From contig NZ_QRGB01000001.1 in the NCBI RefSeq assembly GCF_003449035.1, positions 1,798,001 through 1,862,000 of the forward strand: a stretch of 64,000 nucleotides of DNA, read 5' to 3'. The DNA comes from Pedobacter indicus. GTDB lineage: Bacteria > Bacteroidota > Bacteroidia > Sphingobacteriales > Sphingobacteriaceae. The notes beneath the pieces were generated by a model. It did no database searches. It was not told where the DNA came from and saw only the letters and a list, made by a program, of their open reading frames with translations. Both the position numbers and the translations under genes were made by a program. Shown here piece after piece: positions 55,645 through 64,000 of this stretch (position 1 is its first letter; each line of letters starts with the position of its first letter).

Positions 55645-56631
55645 TTGGCGAAAAAAATAAATAGAATCGGAGTTTTTACCTCGGGGGGCGATGCTCCGGG
55701 GATGAATGCTTGCATTCGAGCTGTGGTAAGAACGGCTCTTTATAATGATTTAAAGGTAACTGGCATTCTTCAGGGATATCAAGGAATGATTTCTAATCAG
55801 TTTATTGATATGAATAGTCGTTCAGTTAGCAATATTATCCAATTAGGCGGAACGATCCTGAAAACAGCGCGGTGTACTGAATTCCGAACTTCTGAGGGTA
55901 GAAAGTTGGCTTATGAGAATATTAAAGCGGCGGGTATTGACGCGCTTATTGGTATTGGTGGTGACGGTACGTTTACAGGGATCGAAGTATTTTCGAGAGA
56001 GTTTGATATTCCCGTAATCGGAATTCCTGGAACAATCGATAATGATTTATATGGCTCGGACTTTACACTGGGCTTTGATACGGCTTGTAACACAGTTATC
56101 GAGGCGATTGATAAGATCAGGGATACAGCAGCCTCTCACGATCGATTGTTTTTCGTGGAAGTGATGGGGCGGGATTCAGGCTGTATTGCATTGAATTCAG
56201 GAATAGCAGGTGGTGCTGAAGCGATATTAATGCCTGAGACCGGGACGGCGATAGAAGATTTAATATCACAACTAGAAAAAGCCGCACAAGGGAAGAAAAC
56301 ATCAACCATTGTTATTATTGCGGAAGGCGAAATGAATGGTGGCGCTTATAACGTAGCAAAGCGTGTTAAAAGTAAGTTTGATTTTTATGACACGAAAGTT
56401 ACGATTCTGGGACATTTACAGCGTGGTGGTGCTCCTTCTAGCTTTGATAGGGTACTAGCGAGCCGTTTGGGTTTCGCTGCAGTAAACATATTGCTGGCAG
56501 GTAAGTCCAGACGGGTTGTAGGGCTTCGGGGAAATGGTATTGTTGATATTGATATCACGGAGTCGATTAACAATAAAGCTTTTAAATTGGCAGATGATAT
56601 GATTGAACTATCAAATGTTCTGGCAATATAG
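55645..56631 (+). CDS. pfkA: ATP-dependent 6-phosphofructokinase
   Basis: A 328-residue enzyme that phosphorylates fructose 6-phosphate in glycolysis. FTSGGDAPGMNACIRAVVR binds ATP, GIGGDGT (103-109) the phosphates and catalytic Asp132 is in PGTIDND, whose Gly (not Lys) favours ATP over pyrophosphate. VEVMGRDSG and FVTILGHLQRGG-like segments are further landmarks. The start is TTG at 55645; no in-frame ATG precedes the first motif. It is 8 nt upstream of the degenerate kinase, making a pfkA-kinase-gapA operon. Confidence 0.96.
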   Translation: MAKKINRIGVFTSGGDAPGMNACIRAVVRTALYNDLKVTGILQGYQGMISNQFIDMNSRSVSNIIQLGGTILKTARCTEFRTSEGRKLAYENIKAAGIDALIGIGGDGTFTGIEVFSREFDIPVIGIPGTIDNDLYGSDFTLGFDTACNTVIEAIDKIRDTAASHDRLFFVEVMGRDSGCIALNSGIAGGAEAILMPETGTAIEDLISQLEKAAQGKKTSTIVIIAEGEMNGGAYNVAKRVKSKFDFYDTKVTILGHLQRGGAPSSFDRVLASRLGFAAVNILLAGKSRRVVGLRGNGIVDIDITESINNKAFKLADDMIELSNVLAI

Positions 56632-56639
56632 GAGATAAG

Positions 56640-58492
<1,853 letters not shown>

Positions 58493-58512
58493 AGAAGTTA
58501 GAGTCAGTTAAT

Positions 58513-58543
58513 AAAAAGGTGCAGATTTGTCTGCACCTTTTTT
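58513..58543 (+). terminator. Terminator of the pfkA-gapA operon
   Basis: AAAAAGGTGCAGA (58513-58525) / TCTGCACCTTTTT (58530-58542), 4-nt loop, followed by T. The matching A-run makes it bidirectional, also ending cutC. Confidence 0.85.
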
Positions 58544-58582
58544 GGTTTTATCAATTATGTACTCTCTGAAGTTTCTGATTAT

Positions 58583-59302
58583 TTATTCGTTAAGTTTCTG
58601 AAGCAGGGATTTTATTTCTACCGGATCACTTTGGAAAATGTCACTACCCATATTCTCGATTGCCGGATTATGATATTCCATTTGAGAAGGAAATATAGAT
58701 TTTGCTGAAGCATGCCATTCTATTGCGGGTACTAATTCTTTTAAAAATTTGATGTTCGTTGATTTTACTCCTGATCCTGGCATGATGATGATCCGGTCGT
58801 TGGCTTGTTCAATAAGTTGTTTTAAAGTCGCTGAACCTTCGATAGCCGTGTTTTTAAGCCCCGAGGTGAGTAATCGATCACAACCGGCTTCGATGATAGC
58901 CTCCAGCGCTGTTTCTGGGTTATTACAGACATCGAACGCTCGGTGGAAGGTGACGCTCATGGGTTTTGCTAATTGGACGAGCGTCTTTGTCCGGTCGATG
59001 TCAATACTGCCATCGAAGAGAAGGATACCAATAACAACACCATTGAATCCTAACTTTTTGCAGAACAGAACATCTTCTTTCATGATTTCAAATTCGCTTT
59101 CGGTATATAGAAAATCACCGCTACGAGGTCTGATGAGTACATTAATGTCAATTGTAATATTTTCTTTTACTAGTTGAAGGGTTCCAAACGAAGGCGTAGT
59201 ACCCCCTTCGTTTAGATTTTCGCAAAGCTCAATTCGGTCGGCTCCCGCCTCTTGGGCAATGAGAGCCGATTTGTAGGAGCCTGCACAAATTTCTAATTTC
59301 AT
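58583..59302 (-). CDS. cutC: CutC family protein
   Basis: A 239-residue TIM-barrel protein matching CutC: EICAGSYKSALIAQEAGADR, ELCENLNEGGTTPSFG, 'VLIRPRSGDFLYTESEFEIM', TFHRAFDVC and IMPGSGVKSTNI. It was named for copper homeostasis in E. coli, but a direct metal role is doubtful and the enzymatic reaction is unknown. It lies 41 nt downstream of the glycosylasparaginase gene and probably shares its transcript; homologues are linked to this asparaginase in other Bacteroidota. Confidence 0.95.
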   Translation of the reverse strand: MKLEICAGSYKSALIAQEAGADRIELCENLNEGGTTPSFGTLQLVKENITIDINVLIRPRSGDFLYTESEFEIMKEDVLFCKKLGFNGVVIGILLFDGSIDIDRTKTLVQLAKPMSVTFHRAFDVCNNPETALEAIIEAGCDRLLTSGLKNTAIEGSATLKQLIEQANDRIIIMPGSGVKSTNIKFLKELVPAIEWHASAKSIFPSQMEYHNPAIENMGSDIFQSDPVEIKSLLQKLNE

Positions 59303-59343
59303 AGTTCAAATTCAATATTTCTAAAAATACTTGGCTTTCGGGG

Positions 59344-60372
59344 TTAATAAATACTTTTACCTTTGATTAGTGTGTCCTGTTTTTCTTGATTGCATACTGC
59401 ATATGTAAATCCTTGTTGAAGCGCGTATGAGCCATATTCACCTTTTTTGTTTAACGCTAAAAAACCGACTTGAATTTCTTTTGCTTTTTCGGGCTTCTTT
59501 TGGATGATACGTTGAATAGCTTCTTTACAGGCGTCTTCCGGACTATAACCCTGGCGCATAAGTTCTACGACTAAAAAACTTCCAACCGTGCGGATTACTT
59601 CTTCGCCGACACCGGTTGATGTAGCGCCTCCAACCTCATTGTCGACGTACAATCCGGCTCCAATGATGGGGCTGTCACCGACGCGGCCATGCATTTTAAA
59701 AGCCATACCGCTTGTGGTACAAGCGCCGGATAGATTGCCGTTCTTATCTAAAGCAAGCATCCCGATTGTATCATGATTGTATTGATTTCCAGGTAATTTA
59801 GTGGGTGAAAAACGCTGATTCTCTATGTTGATTATCGGTTGATACTCGCCTTCTTTTAACCACTCTTTCCAAGCTTTTTCGGACTCAGGAGTTAATAGAT
59901 TTTCTTCTTTAAATCCATTTTCCAATGCAAATTGTAGCGCACCTTCACCTACGAGCATTACGTGAGGTGTTTTTTCCATAACTAGGCGTGCAATAGAAAT
60001 GGCATGAGTTATATTCTCTAATGCGGCCACAGACCCGCAGTTCCCAAGTTCATCCATAATGCAAGCGTCTAATGTGACGTAGCCGTCGCGATCGGGATAA
60101 CCACCTTTCCCGACAGTTTGGTTCTTTAAGTCGGCCTCCGGAACTTTAACCCCTTGCTCAACAGCATCGAGCGCTCTCCCTCCACTTTTTAGTACTTCCC
60201 AGGCTGCTTGATTAGCGGCTATGCCGAAGTCCCAAGTAGAAATAACAATTGGATTGTTGCTTAGATGAGAAGGACGATGAGCAAAGGACGCCATGGGTGT
60301 GAATGTTGAAAATGATCCTACTGATAATGAGCTGAAAAAGCCCGATTTAAGAAATGTTCTGCGATTAATCAT
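59344..60372 (-). CDS. Glycosylasparaginase (N4-(beta-N-acetylglucosaminyl)-L-asparaginase)
   Basis: A 342-residue Ntn-hydrolase that would split the GlcNAc-asparagine bond of degraded N-glycoproteins. It has a twin-arginine-like signal (MINRRTFLKSG), then the alpha chain with NNPIVISTWDFG and TLDACIMDELGNCGSVAALE. The autocleavage site lies at NHD-TIGMLALD, so Thr202 becomes the N-terminal nucleophile, and RVGDSPIIGAGLYVDNEVGG in the beta chain binds substrate. This matches the Flavobacterium enzyme. Periplasmic. Operon with cutC; divergent from the NlpC/P60 gene. Confidence 0.92.
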   Translation of the reverse strand: MINRRTFLKSGFFSSLSVGSFSTFTPMASFAHRPSHLSNNPIVISTWDFGIAANQAAWEVLKSGGRALDAVEQGVKVPEADLKNQTVGKGGYPDRDGYVTLDACIMDELGNCGSVAALENITHAISIARLVMEKTPHVMLVGEGALQFALENGFKEENLLTPESEKAWKEWLKEGEYQPIINIENQRFSPTKLPGNQYNHDTIGMLALDKNGNLSGACTTSGMAFKMHGRVGDSPIIGAGLYVDNEVGGATSTGVGEEVIRTVGSFLVVELMRQGYSPEDACKEAIQRIIQKKPEKAKEIQVGFLALNKKGEYGSYALQQGFTYAVCNQEKQDTLIKGKSIY

Positions 60373-60417
60373 GAAGTGAAGATACGGAAAACAGTCAATT
60401 ATTTTGTAGATTGCGGT

Positions 60418-61638
60418 ATGAAATCGATCCTCAACAAACTTCTTTTAATTGGTATATTAACTATGGTCAGTAATAGTCTTTCTGCACAAAATTGGATTAA
60501 CGTAAAGGACACGGAGAATTTTGATAAGTGGCGTGATTTTGTTGTAAAAATAAAAGATACGTATGCTCCTGACTCTCGTGACATTTATTTGTCAGTATAC
60601 GATGATGAAGAACAAGCGGGCAAGTATGTCATTGAGACGACTTCTACTGAAATACAGTCTTATGTTTTGAATGAAGAAAAAGGCTCTACTTTCACTGTAA
60701 AATTGCTCCCAGATAGTGATTTGAACGGAAAGACGAAAGGCATTATAAACCTTTCAGTCGCAAATCTTCGTACACGACCAAGCCATTCTGCAGAAATGGC
60801 AACTCAAACTTTATTGGGTACGCCGGTTGATGTTTTAAAGAAGTTAGGTGGATATTATTTAATTCGGACGCCGGAAGGGTATCTGGCTTATGTGGATCGG
60901 TATGGTGTGCAACCGAAAACCGAGGAAGAATTAGCTAATTGGACAAGCAGAAACCGTGCGATTTACGTTGCAGACTATGGTCATGCTTATCTTGAAGCGA
61001 ATACGACATCGCCCCGGGTATCTGATTTGGTTATGGGGAATATTTTGACTGTTGTTTCTGAAGGTGAGGATTACTGGCAATTGGAGTATCCGGATGGCCG
61101 ACTAGGTTATGTGGAGAGTAACCGCCTGATGAAATATGATGATTGGAAAGCGATGGTAAAACCGCAAGCAGATAGTGTGCTCCAAGTTGCGAAGAGAATG
61201 ATCGGCGTGCCTTATTTATGGGGTGGAACATCTATTAAAGGTGTAGATTGTAGCGGCTTTACGAAAACTAGTTATTTTATGAATGGTCTTATTATTCCAC
61301 GAGATGCGTCGCAACAGTACCGACAGGGAGAGGAGTTAAACATTATGACGGATGGTGATTTGGATGTGAAGAAAGCAGTGAGTAATTTGAAAAAAGGAGA
61401 TCTGATATTTTTCTCAGCATCTAAAGAAACGAATCCAAAACAACCGATTACACATGTTGCCATTTATATGGATAATGGCGAGTTTATCCATGCTGCAGGT
61501 ATTGTACGTATTAATAGTTTTGACCCTACTGCACCGAATTACGATAGTCAATCTTTAACTATTGTTGGTGCGCGCCGGTATTTGGATAACGAGGAATTTA
61601 TCGCGAGCCACACATTAAACTCCAAAAAAGGGTATTAA
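60418..61638 (+). CDS. Exported NlpC/P60 peptidoglycan endopeptidase with SH3 domains
   Basis: About 406 residues from the ATG at 60418 (MKSILNKLLLIGILTMVSNS), giving a proper signal peptide; an upstream ATG at 60376 would place 14 residues before it and overlaps the divergent gene's leader. Two SH3-like modules (about 115-175 and 190-250) precede the NlpC/P60 catalytic domain, with Cys in GVDCSGFTKT, His in THVAIYM and a third polar residue in EFIHAAG. Such enzymes cut the gamma-D-Glu-meso-DAP or L-Ala-D-Glu-linked stems of muropeptides. The stop is one base before the epimerase ATG, so the two are coupled. Confidence 0.93.
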   Translation: MKSILNKLLLIGILTMVSNSLSAQNWINVKDTENFDKWRDFVVKIKDTYAPDSRDIYLSVYDDEEQAGKYVIETTSTEIQSYVLNEEKGSTFTVKLLPDSDLNGKTKGIINLSVANLRTRPSHSAEMATQTLLGTPVDVLKKLGGYYLIRTPEGYLAYVDRYGVQPKTEEELANWTSRNRAIYVADYGHAYLEANTTSPRVSDLVMGNILTVVSEGEDYWQLEYPDGRLGYVESNRLMKYDDWKAMVKPQADSVLQVAKRMIGVPYLWGGTSIKGVDCSGFTKTSYFMNGLIIPRDASQQYRQGEELNIMTDGDLDVKKAVSNLKKGDLIFFSASKETNPKQPITHVAIYMDNGEFIHAAGIVRINSFDPTAPNYDSQSLTIVGARRYLDNEEFIASHTLNSKKGY

Positions 61639-61639
61639 A

Positions 61640-62728
61640 ATGTTAAACAGAACGTCTAAACAGGATTTGCATTTTTTTAGCGACGCAGTGGTTAAAAAAA
61701 TGGGCAAATTTACGCTTTATTATAAACCTTATTCATTGGTGTTAAATCATGTGTTTACGGTGGCTAGTGGTTCACGATCATCGACTCCAGTTGTATTGGT
61801 TGCTTTAGAATATGACGGGGTTGTGGGATACGGCGAAGCGTCAATGCCTTTTTATTTGGGCGAGAGTCATGAAACGGTATTAGGATTTTTAGCGCAGGTT
61901 GACCTGTCGTCTTTTTCAAATCCTTTTTTGACCGAAGATATTTTGAGTTATGTAGATCAGTTGATGCTTAAGAATACGGCTGCAAAGGCATCGATTGATA
62001 TTGCTCTGCATGACTTGTTAGGGAAGTTAATGCAGCAACCCTGGTATCGGATATGGGGCTTTAATCCTGAAAACACACCAAACACATCGTTTACTATTGG
62101 TATTGATAAGCCTGATGTAATCAGGGAAAAAGTCAAGGAGGCTAAGCCTTATAAGCTTCTAAAAGTAAAGCTGGGTTTGGATAGTGACAAAGAGATGATA
62201 GAGACTATTCGTGAGGTAACAGATGCCCCAATCTGTGTAGATGTTAACCAAGGGTGGAAGGACAGGCGGGAAGCGCTGGAAATGGCTCATTGGCTTGAGG
62301 AACGTGGGGTAGTATTTATTGAGCAACCGATGCCGAAGGAACGAATTGACGACAATGCCTGGCTGACTGAAAATAGCCCCTTGCCCACGATTGCTGATGA
62401 AGCTGTACAGCGGCTTTCGGATGTTCCGAAAGCTAGTGGTGTATATAGTGGTATCAATATTAAATTAATGAAATGTACCGGATTGAGAGAAGCGCGGGCA
62501 ATGGTAGAATTGGCAAGAAATTATGATTTAAAAGTGATGTTGGGATGTATGACCGAAACCTCCTGTGCGATTAGTGCTGCGGCTCAATTGGCGCCAGCAG
62601 TAGATTGGGCTGATCTAGACGGAGCTCTCCTTATTGGCAATGATGTTTATCAGGGTATGTGGGTAGACGACGGGAAAATCATGTTGTCTGATAATCCTGG
62701 TATTGGTGTTAATTTTATAAAAAATTGA
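61640..62728 (+). CDS. L-Ala-D/L-Glu (dipeptide) epimerase
   Basis: A 362-residue enolase-superfamily enzyme. It has KVKLG with the first catalytic Lys (about 171-175), metal ligands in CVDVNQGW, FIEQPMP and IADEAV, and the second catalytic Lys in GINIKLMKCTG; the C-terminal GCMTETSCAIS loop is typical. These enzymes epimerise L-Ala-D-Glu from murein peptides to L-Ala-L-Glu so that it can be hydrolysed. The coding start is one base after the NlpC/P60 stop; an internal ATG at 61700 would also be possible and gives a start closer to known relatives. Confidence 0.93.
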   Translation: MLNRTSKQDLHFFSDAVVKKMGKFTLYYKPYSLVLNHVFTVASGSRSSTPVVLVALEYDGVVGYGEASMPFYLGESHETVLGFLAQVDLSSFSNPFLTEDILSYVDQLMLKNTAAKASIDIALHDLLGKLMQQPWYRIWGFNPENTPNTSFTIGIDKPDVIREKVKEAKPYKLLKVKLGLDSDKEMIETIREVTDAPICVDVNQGWKDRREALEMAHWLEERGVVFIEQPMPKERIDDNAWLTENSPLPTIADEAVQRLSDVPKASGVYSGINIKLMKCTGLREARAMVELARNYDLKVMLGCMTETSCAISAAAQLAPAVDWADLDGALLIGNDVYQGMWVDDGKIMLSDNPGIGVNFIKN

Positions 62729-62809
62729 TAACCAGTATCTAAAGTGGCTAGATTATTGTTGTAATGGACACAGAGTAGTTACAGTTACTCTAAACTAATT
62801 AAAAATTCC

Positions 62810-63379
62810 ATGAGTATGCTAAACAAAACCCAACCTCAAACTAAAAGTTTATTGGTGTCAGAGCCTTTCATGTTAGATCCTAATTTTAACCGTTCCGTTG
62901 TATTACTTGCGGAACATAATGAACAGGGCAGTATGGGTTGGGTATTAAATCAACCCTCTAATTTGGTGTTGAGCGATGTAATGGACGATATATATGACGC
63001 TAATTTTCGTCTATTTATCGGCGGTCCGGTAGGGCAGGATTCTATTCAGTTCGTTCATAAATGCTATGATAAACTCAATAGCGGTATTGATCTTGGCGAT
63101 GGAGTCTATTGGGGAGGGAATTTTGAAAGTTTAAAGTTATTAATTGAGCGTGGCGAAATTGAACAGGATCAGATTAAATTCTTTCTTGGATATTCGGGTT
63201 GGTCAGCGGGTCAACTAGATCAGGAACTAAGAGAGAATACCTGGATGGTAAGTAACTCTTACAATCCAGATATTCTTTTTGTAGATGATGAGGAAAATCT
63301 TTGGAAAGAGGCGGTTGTAAACTTAGGGCCTAAATACGCACATGTAGCGCAGTTCCCTAAAAACCCCATGTGGAATTAA
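62810..63379 (+). CDS. YqgE/AlgH family protein
   Basis: A 189-residue protein matching YqgE (formerly AlgH): GSLLVSEPFMLDP-like start, RSVVLLAEHNEQGSMGWVLN, LFIGGPVGQDSIQFVH, VYWGGNFESLKLLIERGEI, FFLGYSGWSAGQLDQEL and the C-terminal ENLWKEAVVNLGPKYAH. Function unknown, well conserved. Upstream is a small inverted repeat AGAGTA/TACTCT near 62769-62788. It converges on the sigma-54 regulator gene with 6 bp between stops. Confidence 0.95.
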   Translation: MSMLNKTQPQTKSLLVSEPFMLDPNFNRSVVLLAEHNEQGSMGWVLNQPSNLVLSDVMDDIYDANFRLFIGGPVGQDSIQFVHKCYDKLNSGIDLGDGVYWGGNFESLKLLIERGEIEQDQIKFFLGYSGWSAGQLDQELRENTWMVSNSYNPDILFVDDEENLWKEAVVNLGPKYAHVAQFPKNPMWN

Positions 63380-63385
63380 CATTTT

Positions 63386-64000
63386 TTAGTTTTCTCTCTT
63401 CAAACCGTATTTTTCAATTTTGCTGTATAGGTGACTGCGTTGGATCTCGATATCATCTGCAGTTTTCGAAACATTCCACGAATTTTTCTCCAGTTTGTAT
63501 TTTATAAAGTTTTTTTCGGTTTGGTCTTTATAATCTTGGAAGGATTCAAATTGATCGTAGTCTGGTTCTATCAAAGAAGCTGGTTGGCCATTTTTACGTT
63601 CTTCAGCAGCATGAGCTTGACTTCCGTTTGAGCCATTTGAACCGCTCACTGCTGTAGGATTGGCATATGCGACAACATCTTTATGTGTTATAACTTTGTC
63701 ACTGAGAATAATAAGCCGTTCAACCATATTTCTTAACTCCCGAATATTACCTGTCCACGGTAAGGCCTTCAGTGCATTAATAGCAGCCTGTTCAAATTTC
63801 TTTTCAGGCATACCATATTCAGCGCAGATCTCAGCGCAAAACTCTTTTGCGATGATAGGTATGTCGTCGCTACGTTCCATCAACGGCGGTACATGGATCA
63901 ATATAACACTTAGTCGATGGTACAAGTCCATCCTGAACGTGTTGTTTTCGATTTCCGCTAAAAGATCCTTATTTGTCGCGGCAATTACGCGCACATTCAC
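63386..64000 (-). CDS. Sigma-54-dependent transcriptional activator, N-terminal part outside window
   Basis: Only the last 204 residues are in the window. They include the AAA+ sensor I strand VRVIAATNKDL, FRMDLYHRLSVILIHVPPL, the sensor II motif WTGNIRELRNMVERL, a Gly/Ser/Asn/Ala-rich linker, and the C-terminal Fis-type helix-turn-helix (NVSKTADDIEIQRSHLYSKI). The protein would activate RNA polymerase with sigma-54. The N-terminal (receiver or other) domain is missing from view, so the signal cannot be named. The frame is open at the right edge. Confidence 0.92.
   Translation of the reverse strand: MNVRVIAATNKDLLAEIENNTFRMDLYHRLSVILIHVPPLMERSDDIPIIAKEFCAEICAEYGMPEKKFEQAAINALKALPWTGNIRELRNMVERLIILSDKVITHKDVVAYANPTAVSGSNGSNGSQAHAAEERKNGQPASLIEPDYDQFESFQDYKDQTEKNFIKYKLEKNSWNVSKTADDIEIQRSHLYSKIEKYGLKREN

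Noticed and set aside
55473..55715. A hydrophobic N-terminal extension of the Nudix regulator
   Set aside because: It overlaps the pfkA promoter and start, is AT-rich translated non-coding DNA, and is absent from the family architecture.

Overview
The window is bacterial chromosome, most likely from the Bacteroidota and probably Sphingobacteriaceae or a close relative. The evidence is: Bacteroidota-type promoters (TTTG, about 19-21 nt, TAnnTTTG; clearest at 43234-43264, 7138-7170, 43734-43765 and 13276-13305), weak Shine-Dalgarno sequences, NVEALA and BF3164-type lipoprotein genes, TPR-histidine kinase/LytTR pairs, and the character of the housekeeping genes. No rRNA, tRNA, CRISPR array or prophage was found.

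Bases 1-10 kb hold a surface/secretion locus. A five-gene minus-strand operon (5545 to 1006) encodes an NVEALA-type secreted peptide, a TolB-like beta-propeller lipoprotein, a thioredoxin-like lipoprotein, a signal peptidase I and an O-antigen-ligase-like membrane protein with a TPR tail. A second propeller lipoprotein gene runs off the left edge. A histidine kinase/OmpR-type regulator pair diverges from the operon across a short spacer with an 11-bp direct repeat. A GT2 glycosyltransferase and a pyruvyltransferase-family gene follow.

Bases 10-34 kb are mostly single metabolic or stress genes: GlcG/HbpS, three DinB-like proteins in the window as a whole, hydrolase, OmpH-like chaperone, sodium:solute symporter, AAC(3)-I-like acetyltransferase, HD hydrolase, a Met/Asp-rich lipoprotein and a His-rich outer-membrane protein, zinc alcohol dehydrogenase, a DUF1989 plus YqcI/YcgG pair, a LytTR two-component system, DedA, DUF819, MscS and a large TPR protein.

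Bases 34-43 kb begin with a trimethylamine monooxygenase gene behind a hairpin-rich leader. Beyond it the region is visibly eroding: a dihydrofolate-reductase-family gene with one in-frame stop, remnants of GNAT, AraC-like, MscS-like and nuclease/transposase-like genes, a lone IS3-type orfA, and a G-run-rich non-coding stretch. Among these sits an apparently intact yefM-yoeB toxin-antitoxin module with a double TGTACA operator.

Bases 43-64 kb are conserved core: gyrB, tyrS, a penicillin acylase/LuxE-like operon, biotin carboxylase plus riboflavin synthase, and a central carbohydrate block (BadF/BadG-type sugar kinase, Nudix-type regulator, pfkA, a degenerate kinase paralogue, gapA). After that come cutC, a glycosylasparaginase, an NlpC/P60 endopeptidase coupled to a dipeptide epimerase (peptidoglycan peptide recycling), YqgE/AlgH, and the C-terminal half of a sigma-54 activator cut by the right edge.
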